The notes: generated by a model not told the origin, from the letters alone. Numbered from the stretch's first letter, positions 9,457 to 20,521 are shown. The stretch: DNA of 64,000 nucleotides from Limnohabitans sp. Rim8 (GCF_945901735.1 NZ_CAMDLM010000003.1:62001-126000), one strand, 5' to 3'. Program-made: numbers and translations.

Positions 9457-10245
9457 TCAGCTCAGGTGCGTCAGCAAGTGCCGGGTCAGTTCGGCAAAAC
9501 CGGCACCGCGTTCACTGGGGGTGATGTAACGAGGCCGATGCGTCAGTTGGGCTTCAAAGCGGCGGATATTGGCCACACCCACACTGAACGTAAAGTGTTC
9601 GAACATCACTTGGTCATTGGTGGAGTCTCCCACATAAACCCAGCGCGCGGTATCGGCATCCAGTGCCCGTCCCCACAATTGCTGGACGATCCATTGGGCC
9701 CCCGAGAGTTTGTGGTGCTCACCGAACCAGCCGTTGATGTGGATGCTGCTGACGGTGGCGTTCATGCCTTCACTGCGCATGAGTTGCACCGCCTGGGCGA
9801 TGGCTTGCGGCGGCAAATGCGTGAACTCGCTGTGGTCGATCGCTATGTCGGTTTCCCGTCCAGCGCTGTCCTGGGCCAAAGTGGCACCGGGCACCTCGCG
9901 CACGATGCGCGCCGCCACCGCTTGCAAGCGCGTCCGATGGGCTGCCCGCACGGCGGCACTTTGCTGGTAGATGGCCCGGGGCGCGCCGTTGGCTTGGGGT
10001 ATCCAGGCCGCAGCCCCGTTTTCAGCGACCAATGCATCGACCGGCCAGTTTTGGGCAAAGTCCCGGCTCCAACCCATGGGGCGCCCTGTGATGGGGATGA
10101 CCATCAGACCCGCTTGTTTCAGCGCGGCAAGGGCGTGCAAGGCATCGGCCGTGATCGCGCCTTCGGTGGTCAGGGTGTCATCGATGTCGGTGAACACCCC
10201 CAGCCAGGGCCGAGGGGGGCGTGGCCAATCCTTCAGGTCCAGCAT
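9457..10245 (-). CDS. HAD-superfamily hydrolase
   Basis: FTDIDDTLTTEG motif I, PITGRPMGW, YVGDSTNDQVMF motif IV; start at MLDLKDW. Confidence 0.8.
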   Translation of the reverse strand: MLDLKDWPRPPRPWLGVFTDIDDTLTTEGAITADALHALAALKQAGLMVIPITGRPMGWSRDFAQNWPVDALVAENGAAAWIPQANGAPRAIYQQSAAVRAAHRTRLQAVAARIVREVPGATLAQDSAGRETDIAIDHSEFTHLPPQAIAQAVQLMRSEGMNATVSSIHINGWFGEHHKLSGAQWIVQQLWGRALDADTARWVYVGDSTNDQVMFEHFTFSVGVANIRRFEAQLTHRPRYITPSERGAGFAELTRHLLTHLS

Positions 10246-10256
10246 GCCGCAGCGCG

Positions 10257-11102
10257 TCAGTGGGCCAGTGCCTTCAGGCGCTGGAGCACCGCCAGCGTGG
10301 CCGCACTTTGGTTCATGGTGTAGAAGTGGATGGCGGGCACGCCGCCGTTGATGAGTTGCTCGCACAGGTCAGACACCACGTCCAGGCCGAAGGCCTTGAT
10401 CGAGTCGGTGTCGTCGCCATAGGCTTGCAAGCGCAAACGGATCCAGCGAGGGATCTCGGCTCCGCAGGCGTCAGAAAAGCGCAGCAATTGCGCCGAGCTG
10501 GTGATGGGCATGATGCCCGGCACCACCGGCACATCGACACCCAGTTTGTAGGCGTCGTCCACAAAGCGGAAATACGCATCGCTGTTGTAGAAATATTGCG
10601 TGATGGCCGAGTTGGCGCCGGCCTTCACCTTCGTGGCAAAGGCTTGCAAATCGGCTTCGGGCGATTTGGCTTGCGGGTGAATTTCGGGGTAGGCCGCCAC
10701 CTCGATGTGAAAGTCGTCACCCGTCTCGGCGCGGATGAAGGCGACCAGATCGCTGGCGTAATGGAACTCGCCACCCGCACCGTAGCCGCTGGGTAAGTCG
10801 CCCCGCAAGGCCACCAGGCGCTTGACGCCCATGGCCTTGAGCGTGGCCAACTCGGCGCGTACCGAAGCTTTGGTCGCGCCAATGCACGAGAAGTGCGAGG
10901 CCGCAGGCACGCCCTCGGCCAGGATCGCACCCACGGTGGCAAAAGTGCCCTCTTGTGTGGAGCCCCCAGCGCCGTAGGTCACCGAGCAAAACTCGGGCTG
11001 CAGGCTGTACAGCTGTTCGCGCACGCTGCGCAGTTTGTCTGCGCCTTCGGGTGTTTTGGGCGGGAAAAATTCCAGGCTGATGGGCAGTTTCAAACCAGAC
11101 AT
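10257..11102 (-). CDS. metF: methylenetetrahydrofolate reductase
   Basis: PISLEFFPPKTPEG, FCSVTYGAGGST, ALRGDLP, GIMPITS motifs. Confidence 0.95.
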   Translation of the reverse strand: MSGLKLPISLEFFPPKTPEGADKLRSVREQLYSLQPEFCSVTYGAGGSTQEGTFATVGAILAEGVPAASHFSCIGATKASVRAELATLKAMGVKRLVALRGDLPSGYGAGGEFHYASDLVAFIRAETGDDFHIEVAAYPEIHPQAKSPEADLQAFATKVKAGANSAITQYFYNSDAYFRFVDDAYKLGVDVPVVPGIMPITSSAQLLRFSDACGAEIPRWIRLRLQAYGDDTDSIKAFGLDVVSDLCEQLINGGVPAIHFYTMNQSAATLAVLQRLKALAH

Positions 11103-11118
11103 CACTTCAACTTTCAAT

Positions 11119-11967
11119 TCAGTAGTCGTTGGCCTTGGCATACGCCAAGGCGGCCAGATCGGCCTCGTGGGCTTCGCGCGCTTTTTCGCGCGCGGGTGCC
11201 ACTGCCGCTGGGTCAGGCCAGCAGGCCTGCACAAAAAATTCGTGGTTGCCGTCGCCCCCTTCAATGGGGCTGTCCAGCCACGCGGTGACTTGCATGCCCA
11301 GCTCGGACAAAGCCGTGCGCACGCGCTTTTCGATGAACGGAAAATGGGTGTCGTCTTTGACGATGCCGCCCTTGCCCACCTGTCCTGGCTGCAACTCGAA
11401 CTGCGGCTTGACCAGCATCAGCAACTGTCCTGTGGGTTTGAGCAAATGCACCACGCCCGGCAGAACCAGGGTGAGCGAGATGAACGACACATCGCCCACC
11501 ATCAAGTCAAAGCCCTTCAGCGCATCTGGCACGCGCTCGTCGCCAGGCGCCAGCTCACGGGCGTTCACGCCTTCGATGCAGACCACGCGCTCGTCTTCAC
11601 GGATGCGCGGGTGCACCTGGGCATGGCCCACGTCAATGCCTACCACTTCGGCCGCGCCCTGCTGCAACAAGCAGTCGGTGAAGCCGCCGGTGCTTTGCCC
11701 CACGTCCAGGCAGCGCAGGCCCTGCACTTGCACGCCCGTGGCCTTCAAGGCCCCTTCGAGCTTGAGGCCGCCGCGCGAGACATAGCGCGACTCGGCGTCG
11801 TCCAGCAACTCCAGGGCCGCGCCATCGGGCACCTCGTCGCGGTTTTTAACGATGGCACGCCAACTTCCGTCGGGCAACTGCCACTTCACGCCCCCAGCAA
11901 TCAGTCGTTGAGCTTGAGAACGGGAAGCGGCCAAGCCGCGCTCCACGAGGAGTTGGTCAATGCGCAT
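11119..11967 (-). CDS. tlyA: TlyA-family rRNA (cytidine-2'-O)-methyltransferase / hemolysin A-like
   Basis: MRIDQLLVERGLAASRSQAQRLI S4-like N-terminus; LDVGQSTGGFTDCLLQQGA. Confidence 0.92.
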   Translation of the reverse strand: MRIDQLLVERGLAASRSQAQRLIAGGVKWQLPDGSWRAIVKNRDEVPDGAALELLDDAESRYVSRGGLKLEGALKATGVQVQGLRCLDVGQSTGGFTDCLLQQGAAEVVGIDVGHAQVHPRIREDERVVCIEGVNARELAPGDERVPDALKGFDLMVGDVSFISLTLVLPGVVHLLKPTGQLLMLVKPQFELQPGQVGKGGIVKDDTHFPFIEKRVRTALSELGMQVTAWLDSPIEGGDGNHEFFVQACWPDPAAVAPAREKAREAHEADLAALAYAKANDY

Positions 11968-11977
11968 GCGTTGGGTT

Positions 11978-13411
11978 TCAATAGCGGTAAGTGTCGGCTT
12001 TGTAAGGACCGTTCTTGGACACACCGATATAAGCGGCTTGCTCCTCGCTGAGTTCGGAGAGCATCGCGCCGACCTTTTTCAGGTGCAGGCGGGCCACTTT
12101 TTCATCGAGGTGCTTGGGCAGCACATAGACCTTGCCGTTGTCATACTGGTCTTGCTTGGTGAACAGTTCGATCTGGGCGATGGTCTGATTGGCAAACGAA
12201 GAAGACATCACAAAGCTGGGGTGGCCGGTGGCGCAACCCAGGTTCACCAAGCGGCCCTTGGCCAACAGGGTGATCTTCTTGCCATCAGGAAAGATGACGT
12301 GGTCGACTTGTGGCTTGATCTCGTCCCACTGCAGCTTTTCCAAGGACACGACATCGATTTCGTTGTCAAAATGACCGATGTTGCAGACGATGGCTTCGTC
12401 TTTCATGGCGGCCATGTGCTCGTAGCGGATCACGTTCTTGTTGCCGGTGGCCGAGACGAAGATGTCGCACTTGTCGGCGGCGTATTCCATGGTCACGACC
12501 TTAAAACCTTCCATCGCCGCTTGCAGGGCGTTGATCGGGTCGATCTCCGTCACCCAGACTTGGGCGCTCAAGGCGCGCAAGGCTTGGGCCGAGCCCTTGC
12601 CCACATCGCCATAACCGGCGACCACGGCCACTTTGCCGGCGATCATCACGTCGGTGGCGCGCTTGATCGAATCGACCAAAGATTCGCGGCAGCCGTACAG
12701 GTTGTCGAACTTGCTCTTGGTCACCGAGTCGTTCACGTTGATGGCGCGGAACATCAGGTTGCCTTTGGCGGCCATCTCGTTCAAGCGCAACACGCCAGTG
12801 GTGGTCTCTTCGGTCACACCGATGATGTGCGCACCTTTGCGGCTGTACCAAGTGGGGTCCACGGCCAACTTGGCCTTGATGGCGTTGAACAGACAAGTCT
12901 CTTCTTCGCTGGTGGGGTTGGCGATCAAAGACGCGTCGGTTTCGGCGCGCTTGCCCAAGTGCATCAGCAAGGTGGCATCGCCGCCGTCGTCCAAGATCAT
13001 GTTCGGGCCTTCGCCTTCGGTGCCTGCGGCGCCGAAGTCAAAAATGCGGTGGGTGTAGTCCCAGTAGTCGGCCAAGGTCTCGCCCTTGATGGCAAACACC
13101 GGCGTGCCCTTGGCGGCAATGGCGGCGGCGGCGTGGTCTTGGGTCGAGAAGATGTTGCATGAGGCCCAACGCACGTCGGCGCCCAGGGCTTGCAAGGTCT
13201 CGATCAGCACAGCCGTCTGGATGGTCATGTGCAGCGAACCGGTGATGCGTGCGCCCTTCAGCGGCTGGGCCTTGTTGAATTCTTCGCGGATGGCCATCAG
13301 ACCAGGCATTTCGGTCTCGGCGATTTTGATTTCTTTGCGGCCCCAGTCGGCCAGGCCGATGTCGGCGATCACGCAGTCGGCGTTGAGGGTGGAAGGCATA
13401 CGTGCATTCAT
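11978..13411 (-). CDS. ahcY: adenosylhomocysteinase
   Basis: [39 protein letters not shown]-terminal [10 protein letters not shown]. Confidence 0.98.
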   Translation of the reverse strand: MNARMPSTLNADCVIADIGLADWGRKEIKIAETEMPGLMAIREEFNKAQPLKGARITGSLHMTIQTAVLIETLQALGADVRWASCNIFSTQDHAAAAIAAKGTPVFAIKGETLADYWDYTHRIFDFGAAGTEGEGPNMILDDGGDATLLMHLGKRAETDASLIANPTSEEETCLFNAIKAKLAVDPTWYSRKGAHIIGVTEETTTGVLRLNEMAAKGNLMFRAINVNDSVTKSKFDNLYGCRESLVDSIKRATDVMIAGKVAVVAGYGDVGKGSAQALRALSAQVWVTEIDPINALQAAMEGFKVVTMEYAADKCDIFVSATGNKNVIRYEHMAAMKDEAIVCNIGHFDNEIDVVSLEKLQWDEIKPQVDHVIFPDGKKITLLAKGRLVNLGCATGHPSFVMSSSFANQTIAQIELFTKQDQYDNGKVYVLPKHLDEKVARLHLKKVGAMLSELSEEQAAYIGVSKNGPYKADTYRY

Positions 13412-13494
13412 GAGAAAAGCTCCAAGTCATGTGAATGAACCACACGCATGGGAAAAGCACTGATGGGGAAAAACAGGCTCACCGCACGTCGTGT

Positions 13495-13587
13495 GGATGA
13501 GCGTCGTTGCTGTTGAAGTTTTCCGAGCCTCACGCCCCGCTGCCGACTTGTTTGGCAAGTCAGGGGGCGCTGCAACGCTCCTCGGAA
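13495..13587 (-). ncRNA. S-adenosylhomocysteine (SAH) riboswitch upstream of ahcY
   Basis: Minus strand TCCGAGGAGCGTTGCAGC...GTGAGGCTCGGA...AGCAACGACGCTCATCC matches the SAH riboswitch conserved blocks; located in the ahcY leader. Confidence 0.9.
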
Positions 13588-13649
13588 GTGCGCATTCTAA
13601 CGCAGTTGGCTTGGCCCAAGTCGCCAACGGGGCATTGTGCAGGCGAATG

Positions 13650-14351
13650 TCAAGTGCAAAGGGCCAAAACCGCCAAGGGGGCTGTTTCGGCGCGCAACAC
13701 GCGCGGCCCCAGCGAAACCGGTGCGAAACCTGCGGCCAATGCGGCGCTTTCTTCGGCAGGGCTCAGACCGCCTTCGGGGCCGCTCAACACGGTCACTGGC
13801 GCTGGGCTGGCTTGGCGGGGTACAGGCTGCGTGCCCTCAGACAAGGACAAGACCCAGCGCTCGCCAGGTGTGGACTTTTTTAGCCATTCGGTCAGTGTCA
13901 CGGCCGGGTGGATCGGGGGCACGCGGTTGCGCCCAGACTGCTCGGCCGCGGCCACCGCCACGCCTTGCCAATGCGCCAGTTTTTTCTCGGCCCGCTCGCC
14001 TTTGAGCTTGAGCACGCTGCGCTCGGCCACCAGCGGGGTGATGCTGGCCACACCCAGTTCAGTGGCTTTTTCGACCAGCCAGTCCATGCGCTCGTTGGCC
14101 GTGATGCCCGCCAGCAAGTGCACCGCACGGTGGGCTTCGCGCTCGATGGCGTGGTGCGCACCCACGTTGACCTCGACATCGCTGCGGCCCATGCGGGTCA
14201 CGGTGGCTTCAAACTCGCCACCTTCGCCGTTGAACAAGGTGATGGCATCGCCCGGCTGCAGGCGCAGCACCTGCACATGGCGTGCAGCGCCCGGTGGCAG
14301 ACTCAGGGCCAAGCCGGTGGCCAAGGGGGAGGGGCAATAAAAGCGGGGCAT
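13650..14351 (-). CDS. rsmE: 16S rRNA (uracil1498-N3)-methyltransferase
   Basis: MPRFYCPSPLATG, ATELGVASITPLVAERSVLKL, VLSGPEGGLSPAEE, LGPRVLRAETAPLAVLA. Confidence 0.95.
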   Translation of the reverse strand: MPRFYCPSPLATGLALSLPPGAARHVQVLRLQPGDAITLFNGEGGEFEATVTRMGRSDVEVNVGAHHAIEREAHRAVHLLAGITANERMDWLVEKATELGVASITPLVAERSVLKLKGERAEKKLAHWQGVAVAAAEQSGRNRVPPIHPAVTLTEWLKKSTPGERWVLSLSEGTQPVPRQASPAPVTVLSGPEGGLSPAEESAALAAGFAPVSLGPRVLRAETAPLAVLALCT

Positions 14352-14353
14352 GC

Positions 14354-15466
14354 TCACATGCGCCCGTAAGCAAAACCCACTTGTGGGGTGGTGCCCTCGA
14401 TGTCGTCGATCAGTTTGAGCAGTGGGCCCAGTTCGCGGTAGCGGTCGCAGGTGGTGCGGATGTAATGCAGAAAACGCGGTGCATCGGCCAGGTATTTGGG
14501 CTTGCCGTCGCGCAGCGTCAGGCGGGCAAAAATACCGGCTACTTTCAGGTGGCGCTGCAGCCCCATCCATTCGACAGCGCGGTAAAAAGCGCCAAAGTCG
14601 CTGTGCCAGTCCTCAAAGTCCATCAGCCCAGCTTTGCGGGCTTTTTCCCAATAACGGATGGTGATGTCCAGTACAAAGTCCTCGTCCCACGTCAGGAACG
14701 CGTCGCGCATCAGGCTGGCGATGTCGTAGCTGATGGGGCCATAGACCGCGTCCTGGAAGTCGAGCACACCGAGCTGCTCATTTTGAAATGGCATCATCAG
14801 GTTGCGGGGCATGAAGTCGCGGTGGACATACACGCTGGGCGCGGCCAGGTTGCGCTGCACGATGAGGGCGAAGGCATGGTCCAACACGTCGCGGTTTTTG
14901 CCTTCGAGTTGCACCCCCCTGTGCTGGGCCAAATACCAGTCCGGAAACAGGCTCAGTTCCCGGTGCAGCAGGGCGGCGTCATAAGGCGGCAGCACACCGG
15001 GGCGCGAAGCCAGTTGCCACTGCACCAGCACGTCCACGGCCTGCATGTACAGGCCGTGGTTGGCCTGTGGGCGCTCGGGGTCGATGGCCGACATCAGGGT
15101 GGCGTCACCCAGATCACTCAGCAGCATGAAGCCGTGGGCCGGGTCCCAGTTCAGCACTTCGGGGGCCTGCAGACCGGCGTCTTGCATCAAGGCGGCGATG
15201 CGCACGAAGGGCTCTGAATTTTCCCTGTCGGGCGGGGCGTCCATGACGATGCGGCTGCCGCCCTGGTGCCTGTCCACCCGCAGGTAGCGGCGAAAGCTGG
15301 CGTCGGCCGAGGCCACGCGCAAACTGGCGGGCAAAAGGCCATGAGCGCTGGCCAAACCGGACAACCAGCGGTCAAAAACCACGTGCCGGGCCGGATCGGT
15401 CCAGATGACGCTGTCGGCTTGGCTTGGGTTGGGGGCTGAAGTGGGGGGCTGGGTGAGGTGGCTCAT
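14354..15466 (-). CDS. amgK: aminoglycoside-phosphotransferase-family sugar kinase (AmgK-like)
   Basis: ASFRRYLRVD, YVHRDFMPRNLM, GVLDFQDAVYGPISYDIASLMRDAF; divergent from lptD. Confidence 0.85.
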   Translation of the reverse strand: MSHLTQPPTSAPNPSQADSVIWTDPARHVVFDRWLSGLASAHGLLPASLRVASADASFRRYLRVDRHQGGSRIVMDAPPDRENSEPFVRIAALMQDAGLQAPEVLNWDPAHGFMLLSDLGDATLMSAIDPERPQANHGLYMQAVDVLVQWQLASRPGVLPPYDAALLHRELSLFPDWYLAQHRGVQLEGKNRDVLDHAFALIVQRNLAAPSVYVHRDFMPRNLMMPFQNEQLGVLDFQDAVYGPISYDIASLMRDAFLTWDEDFVLDITIRYWEKARKAGLMDFEDWHSDFGAFYRAVEWMGLQRHLKVAGIFARLTLRDGKPKYLADAPRFLHYIRTTCDRYRELGPLLKLIDDIEGTTPQVGFAYGRM

Positions 15467-15519
15467 GGATAATCCCATTTTACAAAGCCCGCAACAAGCG
15501 CTTTGCCTGTACCACTCGC

Positions 15520-18003
15520 GTGTCCAAACTCTGCCCCATCCTCGTGCCCCTTTTCCCTGTCCTTTGTTTGCAGCCGCTGGTGGCCCATCTCCCTTTGCGG
15601 TCTGTGGCGTGGGCGGTGCTGTTCGTGGTGCAAAGTGTCACGCTGGCTGGGGCGCAGGCCCAATCGCAGACCCAAACGCCGGGGGGAGCCGCAACGGCGC
15701 CCGCAGGCCTGGTCTTGCGCAGCAGCCCCCTGCTGGAAGAAGCCATTTCGCAGCGCCAGGAGCAAGAGGGGGCGATGTACCTGCAAGGCCAGCGCCTGCG
15801 TGTGAGGCCTGATTTGGACATGGTGATCGAGGGCGAGGCCAGCATCCGCAAGCCGGGTGTGAGCATTCAGGCAGGGCAACTGTCCTATGACCAAAGCCAT
15901 GACGTGGTCGAGGCCACAGGCCAGGTGCGCTTGAGCCGACCGGGCAGTTTGTTGACCGGCCCCAAGCTCACACTGCAGGTTGACAGTTTCCAAGGCAAGC
16001 TGACGCAGCCCACTTTTGAACTTTACAAAAGCGGTGCCTACGGTCAGGCGGCGCAGATCGAGTTTGTCGATGAGCGGCGCGCCACCGTGCGCGAAGCCAG
16101 TTACACCACCTGCAGGCGCACGCCCGGGCCTGAATGGTTGCCTGCATGGGTGCTCAAGGCCACCCGCTTGAACCTGGACGAAGAAGAGTCCACCGTGCAG
16201 GCTGAAGGGGTGCTGTTGCGCTTTCAAGACTTTCCAGTGCTGGCCATTCCTGCCGTCACCTTCCCGATGACCAGCGAGCGCAAGTCGGGCCTGTTGCCGC
16301 CCGTGATGGGCATCACCAGCACCAACGGGGTGGAGCTGGCCCAGCCCTACTACTTCGACATCGCACCCAACCGCGACGCCAACGTCACCACCCACCTCAT
16401 GAGCAAGCGTGGCGTGGCGGTGGACACTGAATTCCGTTACCTGGAGCCCGACTACAGTGGCCTGGCCCGGCTGAACCTGATGCCCAAGGACAGCCTGCGC
16501 AACCAAGCCCGCTGGGGCTGGTCCAGCCAGCACAACGGCAGTCTGGATACAGGGCTGGACAGCGTGGGGCGCATCGGTTTGGGCCTGAACCTGAACCGGG
16601 TCAGCGACGACAACTATTGGCGAGATTTTCCGCGCTCTGGCCTGGTCTTGACCCAGCGCCTTTTGCCATCCACAGGGGTCTTGAGCTGGGGCCGTGGCGA
16701 CCTGAGCATGAGCGCGCAGGTTCAGCGCTGGCAAACCCTGCAAGACTTCAACGCCCCCATCACCCCGCCTTATGACCGTGCGCCCCAAATCGGGCTCCGC
16801 TATGGACAGTGGCAAGCCGATGGCCTGGACTGGTCTGTGCAGGCCGAGACCACCCGCTTTGAGGCCAGCTACGACCGCATCCCTTTGGCCAGCAATGCGG
16901 TGCGACCCGTGTCTCGCAATGGCGAGCGCAGCTTTGTGCTGGCGCAAGTCAGCCGCCCCTGGATCCGCCCTTGGGGCTTCGTCACGCCCAAACTGCAATT
17001 GCATGCCACCCGTTACCAACTTGACCAAGCACTCGATTCGGGGGGGCGTTCTGCGAACCGGGTGTTGCCCACCCTCTCATTGGATTCGGGCCTGGTGTAC
17101 GAGCGCGAGACCCAGTGGTTTGGCCGGGGCGTGACGCAAACGCTGGAGCCACGCGCTTTTTATGCGCGCACGCCGTTTCGGGACCAAAGCCTTTTGCCGG
17201 TGTACGACACGGGCGCAACCGATTTCAATTTGTCGACCATTTACAGCGAAAACGCCTACGTGGGCCACGACCGTTTGGTGGACAACGACGCCTTGACCCT
17301 GGGTGTCACCAGTCGTTTTTTTGATGCCGACAACGGGGCTGAGATGTTGCGTGTGGGCATGGCCCAGCGCATCCGTTTTTCTGACCAACAAGTGGTGCTG
17401 CCCGGCCAGTCCGCTGCGGCTGCGGGTCTGAGTGATTTGTTGTTGGGCGCTGGCGTGCGCTGGGATGACCGTTGGGCGCTCGATGCCACAGTGCAGGTCA
17501 ATAACCAGACTGACCGCGCCAGCCGCAGTACCTTGCAAGCCCGCTACAGTCCCAGCCCTTACCGGGTGCTGAATGCGGCTTACCGTCTGAATCAGGGCGT
17601 GAGTGAGCAGATCGACATGGGCTGGCAATGGCCACTGAGCGACTTGCTGGGCCGGCGCGATGCGGCTGCGGAAAGTGCCTGGAGCCGAACACCCGGCCAG
17701 GGTCTGGGCCCGGACCGGTGGTACAGCGTGGGCCGCCTGAACTTTAGCTTGACCGAAGGCCGCATGGTCGACAGCCTTCTGGGTCTGGAATACGATGGCG
17801 GCTGCTGGATTGGGCGCATCGCTTTCGAGCGCATCCAGAGCACGGTGAGCACCGCGACCAGCCGTTTGCTGTTCCAGCTTGAATTCATTGGTCTGGCCCG
17901 TGTCGGGGCCAGCCCACTCAATGCCCTGCGCAACAACATCCCCCGTTACCAAAACTTGCGAGACTCCACCGTTGAACCAAGCCGTTTCCAGCACTATGAA
18001 TAA
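15520..18003 (+). CDS. lptD: LPS-assembly protein LptD
   Basis: Ostα-like N-domain, TFPMTSERKSGLLPP, GVELAQPYYFDIAPNRDA; upstream of surA. Confidence 0.95.
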   Translation: MSKLCPILVPLFPVLCLQPLVAHLPLRSVAWAVLFVVQSVTLAGAQAQSQTQTPGGAATAPAGLVLRSSPLLEEAISQRQEQEGAMYLQGQRLRVRPDLDMVIEGEASIRKPGVSIQAGQLSYDQSHDVVEATGQVRLSRPGSLLTGPKLTLQVDSFQGKLTQPTFELYKSGAYGQAAQIEFVDERRATVREASYTTCRRTPGPEWLPAWVLKATRLNLDEEESTVQAEGVLLRFQDFPVLAIPAVTFPMTSERKSGLLPPVMGITSTNGVELAQPYYFDIAPNRDANVTTHLMSKRGVAVDTEFRYLEPDYSGLARLNLMPKDSLRNQARWGWSSQHNGSLDTGLDSVGRIGLGLNLNRVSDDNYWRDFPRSGLVLTQRLLPSTGVLSWGRGDLSMSAQVQRWQTLQDFNAPITPPYDRAPQIGLRYGQWQADGLDWSVQAETTRFEASYDRIPLASNAVRPVSRNGERSFVLAQVSRPWIRPWGFVTPKLQLHATRYQLDQALDSGGRSANRVLPTLSLDSGLVYERETQWFGRGVTQTLEPRAFYARTPFRDQSLLPVYDTGATDFNLSTIYSENAYVGHDRLVDNDALTLGVTSRFFDADNGAEMLRVGMAQRIRFSDQQVVLPGQSAAAAGLSDLLLGAGVRWDDRWALDATVQVNNQTDRASRSTLQARYSPSPYRVLNAAYRLNQGVSEQIDMGWQWPLSDLLGRRDAAAESAWSRTPGQGLGPDRWYSVGRLNFSLTEGRMVDSLLGLEYDGGCWIGRIAFERIQSTVSTATSRLLFQLEFIGLARVGASPLNALRNNIPRYQNLRDSTVEPSRFQHYE

Positions 18004-19357
18004 ATACCAGTTTCCTGTTCGCGCCTTGTGGTTTGCCTGCGCCTCGGTCTGCCTGGCCGCAGCCTGGGTGCCCCTGAATGTGTCTGCCCAAACCCCGGCC
18101 TCCGCTGCGTCACGTCCTGCGGCCATACGCTCGGTCGACTTCATTGTCGCCGTGGTCAACTCCGAACCCATCACCCATCAGGAGGTGCAGACCCTGGGCC
18201 TGCGCCTTCAGCGCGAAGCGCAGGCGCAAGGCCGGCCTGTTGCCGCCCCTGAGGCCAAGCAACTGGCGCTGGAGCAACTCATCAATGACAAAGCCCAGCT
18301 CCAGCAAGCCCGAGACGCGGGCATCGTGGTCGACGAAGACGCTTTGGACCAAGCCGAGGTCGGTGTGGCCAGCAACAACCAGCTCACGCGCGAAGCCATG
18401 CGCCAGCGCTTACAACAAGAAGGCGTGGCCCTGAGCACCTTTCGCGAGCAGCTGCGCAACCAGCTGCTGCTGAACCGCGTGCGTGAGCGGGAAGTGGACG
18501 CGCGCATCCGAATCAGCGACATCGAGGTCGAGCAGTTTTTGCAAGAACAGCTCAAGGCCCAGACTGCACGCGCCCCAGCCGATCTGAATCTGGCCATGAT
18601 CCTGATCGCCGTGCCGGAAAACAGCACCGAAGAACAAACCAAGCCGCTGGAGGCCCAAGCGCGTGATGTGGCCCGCCGCGCACGCAGTGGCGACAACTTT
18701 GCCGAGTTGGCCAAGACCTTCTCGCAAACAGCCGACCGAGGGGCCAATGGCGGGGCATTGGGATTGCGCCCGGTCGAGCGTTATCCCGAGCTGTTTGTGC
18801 AGGCCGTTGCGGCATTGCCTGTGGGCGGTGTGTCCGAGGTGTTGCGCTCGGGTGCAGGTTTTCATGTGCTCAAAGTGCTGGAGCGCCCACAGCCCCCCGC
18901 CACTTTGATGGGCACGCAAACCCGTGCGCGGCACATTTTGTTGCGCTTGACGCCACAGCTGACCCAGGCCCAAGCGCTGGCGCAGCTGAGCGCCTTGCGT
19001 CAGGACATTGTCTCGGGCAAGGCCGACTTCGCGGAATCGGCCAAACGCCTGTCGCAAGACGGCAGCGCTGCCCAGGGGGGTGATTTGGGCTGGGCCAGCC
19101 CCGGCATGTTTGTGCCCGAGTTCGAGCAGACCATGAACCGCCTGCGCCCCGGTCAGGTGGCCGAGCCGCTGGTCTCGCGCTTTGGGGTGCACCTGATCGA
19201 GGTGACCGATCGGCGCGATGCCCCCTTGAGCGAAGCCGAGCAAGGCGCGCTGGCGCGCAATGTCTTGCGTGAAAAGAAACTTGACGAAGCCTATGTCGCT
19301 TGGGCCGAGGATGTACGCGGCCGCGCCTACGTCGAATTGCGCGAGCCTGTGCAATGA
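17996..19357 (+). CDS. surA: periplasmic chaperone / peptidyl-prolyl isomerase SurA
   Basis: Signal peptide; [18 protein letters not shown]; two parvulin domains ([42 protein letters not shown]). Confidence 0.95.
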   Translation: MNKYQFPVRALWFACASVCLAAAWVPLNVSAQTPASAASRPAAIRSVDFIVAVVNSEPITHQEVQTLGLRLQREAQAQGRPVAAPEAKQLALEQLINDKAQLQQARDAGIVVDEDALDQAEVGVASNNQLTREAMRQRLQQEGVALSTFREQLRNQLLLNRVREREVDARIRISDIEVEQFLQEQLKAQTARAPADLNLAMILIAVPENSTEEQTKPLEAQARDVARRARSGDNFAELAKTFSQTADRGANGGALGLRPVERYPELFVQAVAALPVGGVSEVLRSGAGFHVLKVLERPQPPATLMGTQTRARHILLRLTPQLTQAQALAQLSALRQDIVSGKADFAESAKRLSQDGSAAQGGDLGWASPGMFVPEFEQTMNRLRPGQVAEPLVSRFGVHLIEVTDRRDAPLSEAEQGALARNVLREKKLDEAYVAWAEDVRGRAYVELREPVQ

Positions 19358-20133
19358 GGCACATCGCCCGCAAACGCTTTGGCCAGCACTTTCTGACGGA
19401 CGGCGGCATCATCGATGCCATTGTGGACACGATTGCCCCTGTGGCAGGTCAGCCCATGGTCGAGATCGGCCCCGGTCTGGCTGCGCTCACACAGCCGCTG
19501 GTTGAGCGCCTGGGCCATCTGACGGTGATTGAGCTCGACCGTGACTTGGCGGTGCGTCTGCGCGAACACCCGCAGCTGTCGGTGGTGGAGTCGGATGTGC
19601 TGAAGGTCGACTTTCGGGCGCTGGCAGCGCAAATGTTGGCCAAGGCCACGACGGCACCCCTGCGCAAAATTCGGGTGGTGGGTAACTTGCCCTACAACAT
19701 CTCCACGCCCATTTTGTTCCATCTGCTGGCGCAGGTCGACGTGATCGAAGACCAGCACTTCATGCTGCAAAAAGAAGTCATCGACCGCATGGTGGCCCAA
19801 CCCGCCACCTCGGACTACAGCCGCCTGTCGGTCATGCTGCAGTGGCGCTACGACATGGCCAACGTGTTGTTTGTGCCGCCCGAGAGTTTTGATCCACCGC
19901 CACGCGTGGACAGCGCCGTGGTGCGCATGGTGCCTTTGGCCCAGCCGCCAGAGGTCCACTTCAAAACGCTGGAAACCTTGGTGCAGGTGGCCTTCAGCCA
20001 GCGCCGCAAAATCTTGCGCAATACCCTGGGCAAGTGGTTAGATGAAAAGGGTTTTGCCGGGCAGTTTGATTTGCAGCGCCGCGCTGAAGAAGTCCCCGTG
20101 GCCGAGTTCGTGGCCTTGGCGCAGGCGGTCTGA
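19354..20133 (+). CDS. rsmA: 16S rRNA (adenine1518/1519-N6,N6)-dimethyltransferase
   Basis: [40 protein letters not shown]; start overlaps surA stop. Confidence 0.96.
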   Translation: MRHIARKRFGQHFLTDGGIIDAIVDTIAPVAGQPMVEIGPGLAALTQPLVERLGHLTVIELDRDLAVRLREHPQLSVVESDVLKVDFRALAAQMLAKATTAPLRKIRVVGNLPYNISTPILFHLLAQVDVIEDQHFMLQKEVIDRMVAQPATSDYSRLSVMLQWRYDMANVLFVPPESFDPPPRVDSAVVRMVPLAQPPEVHFKTLETLVQVAFSQRRKILRNTLGKWLDEKGFAGQFDLQRRAEEVPVAEFVALAQAV

Positions 20134-20149
20134 ACACTGAAAAAAGATC

Positions 20150-20236
20150 GGTCACCGCTCACGGGATGCGAGGTCCATGGCCGTTTTGTCTGCCGAGGTG
20201 AACATCGTGGATCTCGGCTCGGGGGCCGGGATGACA
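20150..20236. repeat. degraded intergenic REP-like palindromic repeat
   Basis: GGATCTCGGCTCGGGGGCCGGGATGACA resembles the dispersed GTCATCCCGGC...GCCGGGATCC type; chance translation gives SSRPPSRDP. Confidence 0.45.
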
Positions 20237-20256
20237 GAGGACGATGAATTGCCATG

Positions 20257-20282
20257 AAAAAGCCCCGCACTGCGGGGCTTTT
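20257..20282. terminator. bidirectional Rho-independent terminator
   Basis: AAAAAGCCCCGC-ACT-GCGGGGCTTTT between convergent genes. Confidence 0.8.
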
Positions 20283-20317
20283 GTCATTCTGGTCCCATTC
20301 AAGGGGCATTCAGAACA

Positions 20318-20521
20318 TCAGGCGGCGGCGAGCCAATATCCTGCGTTGAATGGGCTGCTCATGCGCAGCGCCAAGGGCGACACGTCCACCAATTTGTCGG
20401 TGGGCATTTTTTCGCCATCTTCGATCGAGTCGACCACCATGGCGTCCTCGGTTTGTGCCTCCATCGCCCGTCCTGCTTGGCTGTTTTGCGCAGAACGGGC
20501 TACAGAAAAGAATAGAAGCAT
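20318..20521 (-). CDS. small hypothetical protein
   Basis: 67-aa ORF directly downstream of the barstar gene; no recognised domain. Confidence 0.3.
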   Translation of the reverse strand: MLLFFSVARSAQNSQAGRAMEAQTEDAMVVDSIEDGEKMPTDKLVDVSPLALRMSSPFNAGYWLAAA

